Shown piece by piece: positions 1 through 9,907 of a stretch of DNA of 64,000 nt; the first letter of the stretch is position 1, and the number at the start of each line of letters is the position of its first letter. This DNA is from Diphasiastrum complanatum (Eukaryota > Streptophyta > Lycopodiopsida > Lycopodiales > Lycopodiaceae). Where the stretch lies: assembly GCA_029204225.1 (NCBI GenBank), contig CM055096.1, positions 70,391,444-70,455,443 of the forward strand, read 5' to 3'. The position numbers and the translations under genes were made by a program. Under the pieces are notes generated by a model, which was not told the DNA's origin, ran no database searches, and saw nothing but the letters and a program-made list of their open reading frames with translations.

Positions 1-1669
1 GCTTACAAGATAACACACAATGGAAAACACACTATGGAGCAACCACCCAACCAAGTAGAAGCAACCAATCAACTCTAGTAGCTTCACCCCCGAGCCAAGG
101 AACAAGAGGCATGAATGTAGAGTGAAACCTTGGCAATGAATCCATGATCACAATGAGGAGTAGGGCGAGTTTGGCCTCAATATATAGAGCCAAAAGCAAC
201 CTGGGCACATAGCCATGCATAGCCCTAAGTTTCCTATACATAGATTCACCTAGAATAGAGTCCTAAGCATGGACCACCTATTCATAGAATTGCTATTGAT
301 AACTCTACACATGCATTCACTGTATCAAACCTTGTCTAAACTCCATTTAGTGTGTTCTGGGCCTCACACGGATATTAGTTACTTTTGGGTCACATCCAGT
401 ATGACGTGGCATAACTAACAGCTTGATTTACTGGAGTATCGTGTATCCAAGACTAGGAGTATATTGAACCCTACTTACTGGTCATGGACATAAAAGAAAG
501 ACCTTGCCCCTCCCCTCTACTTGGCTACTTCTAAATGGCAAGGGTCTTAATCCAAGCGCTTAATGAAAAATCCAATGGTTCTAAAAGGAGAAGGATGCCC
601 TTTAGATGAATCATGTGAGTTCCTTTTGGAGTGAGAGGGTCCTCACATGAATCATGCGAGTTCCTCCAAACTTAAAACCATATCAAACTCGATTTTGGAG
701 TTTTTAATTATTTGTTATGCCCCAAGTTATTATATTTCTAGTTCTATAACTTCTACTAAGCAGATTAGCATGCTCATTGGGTTGGGCTTATACGTGCAGG
801 ATGCTAGTGCCACACACATATTAGTCATAACTATACAACGTGTTATGGCGGGGCCTACTTAGTAAGCCTAGGCGTACAATACTTCAGGGGCGAGACCCAC
901 TATGTGCCCAACACCACCTTTGCATTACGGATGCCATTTGTTACAAAAGGCATTCCACTTATAGCAAAAAGAGTGGGCCCCCTTCTCGCTGTTGCTTATA
1001 AGACTAAAATAGTCTAACTCACAAAGTTTAACTTAATAAACTTCTAAGACCTTAGAAATATTAGATGGGCTTAGCTTAAACTTTTAGTAAGTTTAAAAGT
1101 CTAAGTTTGACATTATAACTTAAATTTAATTAACCATTGGGGTTGCCAATTGGGCTTACACAAGCAAAATTCCATAACCGGGCCCTTAATTTCAAATATG
1201 TAAATAACTTGTAAAGTTGAACTTTCTTGTGTACTTTTGAGTTCCAATGAAATGTTTCTTGAGCCCTATGTTCCAACTCCCACAATGATGTCTACAAAGG
1301 AGAGTAAAAAAATGAATAGATTCACAATTAGGTATTGCCTTCAAATTGTGTTATGAAGCATCTATGTCACATAAAATGCATTTTGGAGAACAAAATCCAT
1401 TCATAGTTCAATAAAAATGACAGTAATTAGTATTACAATGATCACGGGCTTAAAAGAGCATGAATAATAAATGTCTATTATATGATGCTTCAAGATAGAC
1501 TCTATATTCATGAACGATTTTGGAGAAGATTTTGATGAATATGTACTCAATGAGCACACATCTCTCTCAATTTTTTTTTGTTGAGAAGCCTTTTACATGT
1601 ATATGAAATACACGGGCTTACTTAGGCCATTGTTCTAAGTTCTAGTCACACTCCATTTATGTTTTATAT
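1..1669. other. Unassigned repeat-like sequence
   Basis: No convincing gene is seen in this stretch. The short open frames, for example a hydrophobic 69-codon frame near the left edge on the minus strand, have no recognisable domain. A direct repeat of about 20 bases around 'atgaatcatg.gagttcct' occurs near 606 and 645. The segment directly precedes a Copia RNase H fragment on the same strand, so part of it may belong to that decayed element, but no integrase or reverse transcriptase motif is visible. Confidence 0.4.
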
Positions 1670-2183
1670 ATGACAAAATATGGCAAAGGATTTGAGCTAC
1701 ATCACTACAGTGATGCGAGTTGGGCGAGCTACAAAGATGACAGCAAGTCCATTACTGGAGGATGTACGATAGCATGCGGAACTGCAATCAGCTGGATATG
1801 CAAAAAGCAAACCTTGGTAGCTCAATCCTCTTGCGAAGCTGAGTATGTTGCAGCCTCGAAAGTGGCGAATGAGGTAGTGTGGCTACAAATGATGTTGGAG
1901 GCAATCGGGATACGACAAGAGGGACCAAGCACGATGATGATGGACTCTCAGAGTGCAATCTATATGTCCCAAGATCCTGTCTTCCATTCAAAGACAAAGC
2001 ACATTCCTCTGAAGTACCATCACATTCGAAATTTGATCTCGAAAGAAGAGCTCCAGGTCCAGTTCATAAAATTAGAAAGTGTGATTGCAGATCTCCTCAC
2101 GAAACCGCTCGACAAGCCACTCTTTACCAAGCAAAGAGAGGCAATTGGATTGAACGAACAAAGCTGCAAGGCTCAAGAGGGAG
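1670..2183 (+). pseudogene. Copia RNase H domain fragment
   Basis: This frame encodes the C-terminal ribonuclease H domain of a Ty1/Copia polyprotein, the enzyme that degrades the RNA strand during reverse transcription. Visible motifs in order are HHYSDASWASY (first catalytic Asp), SITGGCTIACG, AISWICKKQTLVAQSSCEAEY (catalytic Glu), MMDSQSAIYMSQDPVFHSKTKHI and IADLLTKPL, the usual order for this domain. The upstream reverse transcriptase, integrase and gag are absent, so it is a 3' remnant. The purine run AAGAGGGAG at its end fits a polypurine tract, and the LTR should begin directly after it, so the open frame beyond about 2183 is probably read-through into the LTR. Confidence 0.85.
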
Positions 2184-2880
2184 TGTCAGAAATGGTGAAC
2201 TCCTGCAACTTTGTCGCAGCATGAACAAGGCACGAAGGTCGAACGAGAACAATTCACAACAGTCAACATGTCTTTGACTCGAACCACGAACGAGAACAAT
2301 TCGCGACAGTCAACGTGTCTTTGACTCAAAGCATGAACGATTCGCGAATCAATCGTGAATTGCAAACACACCTCCAAGACTGGAAACCGCAAAAGGGACG
2401 CGAAACAAAAACCACGAAAAAAAACGAAAAGAACGAAAGCAAACGAGAGATTACGAATCAGACGAAGAAAAATCTTCGCGCTGCAAGCTGGCAGCTCAAC
2501 GGGCTTTACGCCCAACTGAAACGAGTAGCAACGACGGAGACTAACTAACTAGTTGATTAGCGTTAACTAGTCATGTGATTTGACGTTTAGCTATCTTGTA
2601 AACTCCACATAGGGAAGGTATAAACGATCCTCTTTGGATCATAATAACAATAATAAAAAGTGAATATAGAGATCTGTAAGTGACAGAGAGAGTCGTAGTG
2701 AATAGAGTAAGAAAGTAAAGACACCATAGCTGTGCATGAAAGTCTGCCAACGAGCAGAACACAACGAAAGAGTAGAATGTCATTCCGCCAACGAGCGAGA
2801 CACTGACGAATTCACTCTAAACTAAAACTGATAATACAGTCACTCTATTTTCGTACATCTCGTCTTGTGCTGTGTATCAT
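2184..2880 (+). mobile_element. Probable 3' LTR remnant of the first Copia element
   Basis: The sequence starts with TGTCAGAAATGG directly after a purine-rich tract that ends the RNase H frame, the normal PPT/LTR junction of plant Copia elements. The right end is uncertain: a CA near 2880 is a candidate, but no partner LTR or target duplication is visible. The segment contains a 40-bp sequence repeated at a 47-bp interval. Confidence 0.45.
2241..2327 (+). repeat. Tandem 47-bp repeat, two copies
   Basis: The units 2241-2280 and 2288-2327 both run from GAACGAGAACAATTC to TCTTTGACTC. They differ at about four positions and have a 7-bp spacer. They lie in the putative LTR, where short tandem repeats often carry enhancer or promoter sites. 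Confidence 0.85.
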
Positions 2881-3691
2881 GATTGCTAGAATAGAATGTG
2901 TTATGTGATGCGTAGTCGAGTTATGGGATCCTGTAAGGGCTTTCGCACATAATAAAATTAAAAGAAAGTAAATTGTTCGTGATAAAGAAGATGAAGAGGA
3001 TGAACACGAATCAGTCCCACACACGTGCTCTCCGGCAACACCGCGTGCCTGATCAATGGATACAACTTGTCACAGGCTCCGCAATGAAGTGAGAAAGTCC
3101 TTCACAGGAGGTGAAAGCTTGGAGAGGCAAAAGTTGGAAGAAATTCTTCCTTGGTGCATCTTGCAGATTTTGGAGCTCAGAATCATCAGTGGGGAACGAA
3201 GACGCAGTCCCAGAGGCATCAGAAAGGCCAGGGTAGCATCAGACAGATTGAAAATCTGTTGAGTGGGGAGATTGTTACAATACTTCCTAGTTTTTTGTGG
3301 AAAGTGCAAGTTTTCAAGAAGTTTCAAAATCAGAAACTTGCTCAATCAACTTGTGGGGAACATTTTGTGTTGTCAAAAGTTTAGCAATACTGTAGCAGTT
3401 TGGAACTGTTCCTAGTTCATTTGGTGGAGATTTGAGCAATTTTTTGCAATTTTTGTGCATTTTTGTTTGAAGTAGCCTTGTAATAGAAAATCAAAGTTTA
3501 AGGCCTCATTTTCTGTAACGATGACTTTTGGAAGTTGCTAGATCCAAGTACAAGTCAATTTAGAATGGATTTGCACTCAAAATTGCATTTTTTGGTGAAG
3601 ATTTGGCTTAGAAACGGTGACTTTTGCTGAGAAACAGGCTTTCTGCTCTTTCTCTGTCTGTATACCACTCACCAAAACTCTCTGGTACAGT

Positions 3692-3823
3692 CCGAAACGC
3701 TGGAAAAGGGCCCGAAACGCCATTGAATGCCTCCGAAACGCCTCCAAACGACCCGAAACGCCTAAAGACCAGCCCGAAACGTTGCAGCACATGCCCGAAA
3801 TGCGGAGGACTAGCCCGAAACGC
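3692..3823 (+). repeat. Phased CCGAAACGC repeat, seven copies
   Basis: The core CCGAAA(C/T)GC starts at 3692, 3712, 3733, 3753, 3774, 3795 and 3815, so the spacing alternates between 20 and 21 bases. The sequence between cores is not conserved, so this is not a simple minisatellite; only the core and its spacing are kept. The block lies upstream of the Copia gag start at 4434, in the region where the leader or LTR would be expected. Confidence 0.85.
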
Positions 3824-4433
3824 CTCCCTCGTGCATTCAGTCCTTCTAAAAAGTTAGTGTATGTAAGTGTCTATGGGCAGCTGAGCAATTAGCGCGCACC
3901 AACCGCATACTGCCACGTGTACCAAGAAAAGTCAGAGCTAATCTGGACTGTCCACATGTCCCAGATCAACGGCTGAGATTTACTGAAGAATATACACGTC
4001 AAATTTCATTTCAGATTGAAGGGTCCCACAAGTGCCCCTAGTCTTTGGGACTGGCCCATTCTTCTTAAGGGCTCTGTCCATTGTGGTTTTTTGCAGATAA
4101 GCAGGAAACAGAGTTTTTCACCTAGCTAGAGAGACTGTTTTTGGGATTTGATTAGACAGGAGCTATGCTGGTACAAAGGGCTACGCGCTGATATAAAATC
4201 GAAGATCTGTGCGAGACGGAAGAAATTTTCAAAAATGGCAGTTTGGCAATAACTGTCATTTTTCAGGCTTAAGGGCAGTTGTGAGCCATTTTAAGGCCAA
4301 AATCTCTAATTTGGCATAACTTTCAATTCATAGCTCTGATTGGAAAGTGGTCAAAGACGGCATTTGTCAGTTTCGCAGCAAATTTTCCATTTTTGCAGTC
4401 AGTTTTGAGATCCGGACTCATCTAAGTGCACTT

Positions 4434-5359
4434 ATGGCAACTCTAAGCGAGAGTGTCCTTAATGAGTCAAGCAAATTGGAAGGAGCCGACAACTATGCAG
4501 TTTGGAAATTCAAATTGAAAGACATTCTGATGGAAAAGGAGCTATGGGAGATCGTGACAGGTGAGGAGACAAGGCCAGTGATTGAAGAAAATCAGTGGAC
4601 ATTTGATAAGAGAAAACGGAAAACACAGAATGTCATCAACTTGTCAATCAGAAATGCTATCTTCCCTACATTTCGGATTTGAAAGGACCGAAAGAAGCGT
4701 GGGATACATTGAAGGCATTGTTTGAGACCACAAACACATCTCGAGTGCTATTGCTAAAGATGAACCTGCACACATTACGGATGGATGATGGTGCAACTAT
4801 TGCCAATCACCTATTGAAGGTAAAGGAGATCCGTGATGAACTAGCTGCGGTTGGAGAGTGAGTACAAGATCGCGAGATCGTTCAATTGACATTGAATAGC
4901 TTGAGTGAGTCACATCAGATGTTTGTGACAAGCATTGTCACACGGGAGAATCTTCCTACCTATGAAGAGCTAGGTGGATTACTTTTGTAGGAAGAGCAAC
5001 ATCAAAAGAACTTGAATCATCGTAACAGGGGCTATGATCAAGCTCTTATAGTTAGAGGACGAGGCATAAGATCTGGCCGTGGTAGGTATCAATCGAGAGG
5101 AGGAAACTCAAGTCGGGGATCATTTCAACAACTTCATGAGCAAGCCAATGATTGCTCGAATCGAGGCATTTGGAATCAAGGCCGAGGTCAAGGACGTGGC
5201 TATTCCAGGCAAAATAAACCTGGAAATTGCAGGTACTGCAACAAACCTGGCCATTGGGAGCGTGAATGCTTCAAGAAACAAAAGGAGATAGCACAAAGAA
5301 AAGGCAAATGGCAGGCGGACAATTATGCTGATCAACATCAATTTGATGATGATCATCAT
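4434..5359 (+). pseudogene. Copia gag with CCHC zinc knuckle, interrupted
   Basis: This is the capsid-nucleocapsid part of the host Copia element. The N-terminus has the family's typical LEGADNYAVWKFKLKDIL block, then (after a frameshift near 4680) GPKEAWDTLKALFETTNTSR and VKEIRDELAAVGE. Stops follow near 4859 and 4988. An arginine/glycine-rich stretch leads into the zinc knuckle CRYCNKPGHWERECF, an intact CX2CX4HX4C pattern. The frame is cut at 5359 by the nested element and continues at 10996. ATG at 4434 is chosen because the usual short Copia leader peptide begins there; an upstream in-frame ATG at 4347 is possible. Confidence 0.85.
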
Positions 5360-5773
5360 TGTTGGGAGAGAGGGAGGGAGAATAAATGACGAACATGAAC
5401 GAGAAACGAACTCAAACATCTGTTAGCACAACTGCATGGAGTGAGCATAGAAAGGGTGCGACGTCAGCCAGTACTGAAGTGAATGTTGGTGATGATGCAA
5501 AAGTGTGTCACTCTTACGAATGGCCTTAGGATAAGATTTACAGGGTGCCTTTTCTGTTAGGGCACCTTTGGCATTCAGTAAGGTAGTGTCCCATTTTCGC
5601 CTGTCACCATGACTTGTGTAAGAATAAATGTCGTGATTCATTCGTCTTTTCTTTGTCTGTGCAAATTTGCATGTAGAAAATGCAGACTGCATGACAACGT
5701 TAGAAAAATATGCAGCATGAATGGAGACAGATTAAAATTGGAATTTAGGAGAGTAGGAGGAGTAAATCCAACA
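5360..5773 (-). repeat. 3' LTR of nested Copia, internally deleted
   Basis: It matches both ends of the right LTR but has a deletion of about 670 bp: after 'aactcaaaca' at about 5422 it jumps to the segment corresponding to 10635 of the right LTR. It ends with CCAACA next to the pyrimidine run that is the complement of the polypurine tract. Confidence 0.9.
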
Positions 5774-5783
5774 ACCTCCCCTA
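5774..5783 (-). promoter_or_regulatory. Polypurine tract of nested Copia
   Basis: On the minus strand this reads AGGGGAGG directly before the 3' LTR, where plus-strand DNA synthesis is primed. It overlaps the last RNase H codons (LGEV). Confidence 0.75.
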
Positions 5784-6345
5784 AATCTAGATCCATGAAT
5801 GCCTTGATCTTCAGACTTAGCAATGCACTAAATCTGTTGTGTGCATTAACACTGAGTGCTTTCATAAACATGTCTGCAATCATGTCCTGCGTTCTACATT
5901 ACGTTAAGTATCGAGAACCTTGCCCCTGATGTAGTGATATCTTATCTCAATGTGCTTGCTCCTAGAATGAAATCTAGGGTTGGCCGATAAGGCAATAGCA
6001 CTTTGGTTATCACAAAACAAAATTGTAGGGTTGTAATGATACAGATTGATGTCTGACAGTAAATTTTTCAACAAAAATGCTTCCTTAATAGATTGAGAAG
6101 TAGCAATGTATTCTGCTTCAGTAGAAGAAAGTGCGATAGAGGTTTGCTTACGACTATTCCACGAAATAGGACCACCATTGAAGAAGAATGTAAATCTTGA
6201 TGTGGACTTACGATAATCTGCATCTCCTCCCCAACTTGCATCAAAATATCCACTGAGCTGATGAAGATTGTTGTTGCTGACATCTCCATAGCAGATGCAC
6301 TGGTCCATGGTAGCTCGAATATATCTCATGACTCAAATAAGAGCC
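5775..6345 (-). pseudogene. Copia RNase H (nested element)
   Basis: The minus-strand frame from 6329 to 5904 shows GYFDASWGGDADYRKSTS, ISWNSRKQTSIALSSTEAEY (catalytic Glu in EAEY), LFCDNQSAIALSANPRFHSR and SKHIEIRYHYIRGKVL, the ordered blocks of Copia RNase H. A frameshift near 5904 separates it from the terminal block MIADMFMKALSV (from about 5883), which runs into the polypurine tract. Canonical elements have a continuous frame here. Confidence 0.87.
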
Positions 6346-7440
6346 TTCTAATGGGTAATTTCAGGATTAGCCATGTATTGGTTGAGTGATTTGACAACAT
6401 AAGAAATATCTGGCCTTGTACAGACCATTGCGTACATGAGAGATCTGAGTATCGATCAATACGGATATTCTCTCATCTGCTCCTCTTCTTGCTTTGTCTG
6501 GGGACATTGGTCCTTTGACAAATGCAGGCCTGGATCCATTGGTGAGTGAGCTAATTTACAATTCATCAAATTGTATCTGTTAAGAACATTATGACGATAC
6601 CTTTGTTGAGTGATGTAAATCAGTCAATTGCTCTATCTCTGTGGATTTGAATTTCAAGACAAAAGTGAGCTTCGCCCAGATCAGTCATGTCGAATTCTGA
6701 GAACAACATATGTTTTGAATCCTTGACCGTATTGGCATTGTTGCTGAAGAGTAACGTATCATCAACATACAAGGTGATGATAATGAAAGATTGTTGTACT
6801 GACTTTGAATAAACGTTGCAATCAGTAGTGCTTGGTTTAAATTCTTGTTCAATGAGGAATGTGTTGATCCTCTAAAACCAAGCTTTGGCATACTGTTTCA
6901 AGCCGTACAGTGCTTTATGGAGTTTACAGACATGATTCTTCATGCCTTCCAGAACGTATCCTTCGGGCTGGATCATGTAGATATCTTCTTATATAACTCC
7001 ATTCAGATAGGCTGTTTGTACATCGAGTTGATGTACTTCGAGGTTGGCAACTGCAGCATAAGAGAGGAGCATTCAGATCGACGAATGTTTGATGACTGGA
7101 TTAAAAATCTCACTGTAGTCGACATTCGAGATCTGGGTGGATCCTCGTGCTACCAGTCTAGCCTTCCTTCGATCAATCGCTCCGTTGGCATTTTATTTGA
7201 TCTTAAAGATCCATTTGCAATCAATATATTGTAGCCAATAAGAGCTTTGACTAATGACCATGTCTGATTCTTGATCAGAGAGGAATACTCTCTGTCCATA
7301 GCTTCTCTCCAGAGATCAGAGTTTGGTTGGCTAAGTACCTCTTCGACTGTCATCGGTTCCTGCATTAAAAGACAAACAGACTCAGGAGTATACCTTGTGG
7401 GCTGTGTGCGCACTCGGCTTGATCTTCTGGGAGGATTCGA
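6346..7440 (-). pseudogene. Copia reverse transcriptase (nested element), multiply frameshifted
   Basis: The N-terminal RT block EEVLSQPNSDLWREAMDREY is visible from about 7360 down to 7150. Farther on, another frame contains TLYVDDTLLFSNNANTVKDS near 6790-6715, which carries the YVDD catalytic motif. The frame changes several times between these blocks, so no intact polymerase can be made. The order on the minus strand (integrase, RT, RNase H) is that of Copia rather than Gypsy elements. Confidence 0.85.
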
Positions 7441-7503
7441 CTGATGAACCGCTCCTGGGATATGTTGCTGGGTAGCAGCAACATCTTCGTCTGATTCGTT
7501 GTC

Positions 7504-8901
7504 TCAAAGTGGGTTGACAATAGACATTCCTGAGCCAAAAGCTCGGATTGTCATGTCAATGGCAGGTGATGAAGGTTCTTCTTGAGTAATATCCTTGCCT
7601 TTGAGGTCGACGAACTGATCCTCGATAAAGATTGTATCTCGGCTATACAAGATTTGTTGGGTATCAGGATCGTATAGCTTGTAGGTGTTATCAGACAAAT
7701 TATATCCGATCAGGATGGTCTTTAGACCTTGTAAGTCCAATTTCTTCTTTGTGTCCTTTGGGATCTGCGCGTAGGCAATGCACCCAGAAGGCTTGGAGTC
7801 TGTCCACACCTCGTGGGGTGTCTTGTTTGAGAGGGCTTTGGTCGAACATATGTTCGGGATGTAAGCTGTAGTGGAGACAGCTTCAGCCCATAACCTTTTG
7901 GGCAATGATGCATGTGCTAGCATACACTTAGCATATTCGACCAGAGTTCGGTTCTTCCTCTCAGCTAAGCCATTAGAATGAGGACTGTAAGGAGTGATGA
8001 ATTGCTGCTCAATGCCTTGGCTTTGGCAGTACTCCTTGAACTCGACAGAGATATATTCTTCACCATTATCTGACCTTAGGGCCTTGATCGTCCTTCTAGT
8101 CTCCTTTTCTGCACGCTCCTTGAAGATTTTGAAGCAGTTGAAGGCTTCTGATTTCTTCTTTATGAAGTACACCATCGTTCTTCTCGAGAATTCATCAATA
8201 AAGGTTGTAAAATACTTGGCTTCCTTCAGCGAAGGATTTTTCATCGGGCCACAAATATCTGAATGTACAACATCTAGCAATCCTCTAACAACATGTTGAT
8301 GGCTTGACTTAAATGGCTTCCTAGTCTGTTTTCCAACTAGACAGGCTTGACAGACAGGTAGCTCGATTGTTTCACGAGGATAGTCGAGATCAAGAACAAT
8401 AGATTGTCTAGACATTTGTTGTACAACAGCATGATTTAAATGACCAAGTCTATAATGCCAATGTAAACCTTTATCTGATTGAATTGAAGTACTGAGAGCC
8501 TGAGTAGAGGCAGAAAAACAATGACTTAATTTATACAAGTATCCATGTCTCTTTTCGAGTGCTAGGATATTGCCTGTCCTATCAACTACTTTACATTGAT
8601 CACATTCGAATTCTAATCTATGTCCTAGGTCTGTGATTCTGCTTATAGAGAGCAGATTCATGGATAACTTAGGTACATACAGGATTTTGGAGGGTACCTT
8701 AGATTGATCATTTGCAAAGCATAATCTTACAGTTCCTTCACCTTTAATAGCTTGTGTGCTATTGTCGCCAAGGTGAACACATTTCTGGGTACTGTAAGGT
8801 GTATAGGACTCGAAACAGCCAATCAGGCTAGTCATGTGCTGAGTGGCTCCGGAATCCAGGAACCAAGAACTGTCCCCAGATGCTCCTTGATGGTTGGTCA
8901 T
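7504..8901 (-). CDS. Copia protease-integrase region (nested element)
   Basis: This 465-residue frame is the best preserved part of the nested element. Residues 12-25 hold the aspartic protease motif WFLDSGATQHMTS. HWHYRLGHLNH and CQACLVGK around residues 150-195 form the HHCC zinc-binding pre-integrase domain. The integrase core shows VVHSDICGP, ALRSDNGEEY and HSNGLAERKNRTLVEY, giving the D, D and E of the catalytic triad. GYNLSDNTYKLYDPDTQQILYSRD marks the end of the integrase. The ATG at 8901 is probably not a real start: gag-like codons (DHDAFMTNHQ) continue upstream in this frame, so gag and pol were originally one frame and a small indel around 8940-8960 now separates them. Confidence 0.9.
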   Translation of the reverse strand: MTNHQGASGDSSWFLDSGATQHMTSLIGCFESYTPYSTQKCVHLGDNSTQAIKGEGTVRLCFANDQSKVPSKILYVPKLSMNLLSISRITDLGHRLEFECDQCKVVDRTGNILALEKRHGYLYKLSHCFSASTQALSTSIQSDKGLHWHYRLGHLNHAVVQQMSRQSIVLDLDYPRETIELPVCQACLVGKQTRKPFKSSHQHVVRGLLDVVHSDICGPMKNPSLKEAKYFTTFIDEFSRRTMVYFIKKKSEAFNCFKIFKERAEKETRRTIKALRSDNGEEYISVEFKEYCQSQGIEQQFITPYSPHSNGLAERKNRTLVEYAKCMLAHASLPKRLWAEAVSTTAYIPNICSTKALSNKTPHEVWTDSKPSGCIAYAQIPKDTKKKLDLQGLKTILIGYNLSDNTYKLYDPDTQQILYSRDTIFIEDQFVDLKGKDITQEEPSSPAIDMTIRAFGSGMSIVNPL

Positions 8902-9743
8902 GAAGGCATCATGATCCGTTTCTTGAATAGGTTGTGGACTTTTGTAGCTGCATTTGCCACTTGATTCGACTGCCCTTTGCTGTTGTTCTTCGCTTGAAGT
9001 ATTCGGTAGTCTTGTATTTCGTGGTTGTTTCGTTTGCAGTATCTGTAGAACAACTTCTTCTTTGTCTGCGGATTCGACTGTTTCTTGTGCTGAGCTGGTT
9101 TCTGGTCTGGCTTTGATAGCTTCGGGCCTTTCTTCTTCTTTTGCTTTGTCATGCCCTTGTTGGTGTACAAGGCGTGAGAATCAGCTGAGGAACTTGAGGC
9201 TTCGTTCCTTCGCGTGTCTTCCTGCAACAATATAGTGATGACTCTAGAAAGAGTCAAATCTGGATGAGTCATGATGATCATCACCCAGCTGTCGTAAGAA
9301 CTTGGGAAGCTTGTAAGCAGTTGCATCACTGCGTCTTGATCATCTATGACAGATCCGACAGCGGCCATTTGCCTTAGCAGGTTCTTGAATTGATTAATGT
9401 GATTCTGTAGAGAATCACCATTCATCATCTTGAGGGAGTAGAATTTCTTCCTGGGATGTAGCTTAGAAGCTACATCTCGCACTTCGTATAGCGTGCTCAA
9501 GATGTCCCAGACTTCTTTCGATTTATGAGCCTCGAATACATGGCCGATCTGTGTATCCGTGATGTTGAGGATGATCAGCGCGAAAGCTTTTCCGTCCTTC
9601 AGCTTCCATCTGGCGATTGTCGTGTCGTCCGCTTCGGGTTCTCTTCTACACCTGTAACAACGTCGTACAATTCTTTTGTCATTAGTAACAATCTTCATCT
9701 TAAATTTCCACAGATGGTAATTGGCTCCATCAAGCTTGTCCAT
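8898..9743 (-). pseudogene. Copia gag (nested element) with damaged zinc knuckle
   Basis: The frame starts MDKLDGANYHLWKFKMKI, the typical Copia gag N-terminus. It continues through KSKEVWDILSTLYE, NHINQFKNLLRQMAAVGS and QLLTSFPSSYDSW, then a lysine-rich linker. The zinc knuckle that should read CX2CX4HX4C appears as YRYCKRNNHEIQDY: the first and last Cys are both Tyr, consistent with TGT-to-TAT changes, so zinc binding should be lost. The gag frame ends in an ATGA overlap with the protease-integrase frame through a frameshift. Confidence 0.88.
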
Positions 9744-9895
9744 GAGAGGTCTGGAAGAATTAGTCTAAGTGCTAGGAGAAGCTATCAGTGACTTAAGAAT
9801 GAAAATCTGATAGTGAAAAATACAGAACAAGAAAACAATTACTCTATCGGCTAGTAGAGTCTTGTACTGTGGGAGCTAATCAAGCTATAAAGATT

Positions 9896-9907
9896 GCTCT
9901 GATACCA
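9896..9907 (-). promoter_or_regulatory. Primer binding site, initiator tRNA-Met type
   Basis: The minus strand reads TGGTATCAGAGC immediately inside the 5' LTR. This is the standard plant Copia primer binding site, complementary to the 3' end of initiator tRNA-Met. Confidence 0.93.

Noticed and set aside
3274-4433. Candidate 5' LTR of the split Copia element
   Set aside because: TGTTACAAT at 3274 follows a purine-rich stretch, but the sequence does not match the LTR at 13988 and no primer binding site follows.
5079-5419. Open frames on both strands over the gag zinc-knuckle region
   Set aside because: They overlap the gag frame with its CCHC motif and have no signal of their own.
7632-7871. 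Cys-rich plus-strand frame suggesting a small secreted protein
   Set aside because: It is antisense to the well-supported Copia integrase frame.
9896-9907. tRNA-like sequence TGGTATCAGAGC at three or more places
   Set aside because: These are retrotransposon primer binding sites next to LTRs, not tRNA genes; no cloverleaf surrounds them.
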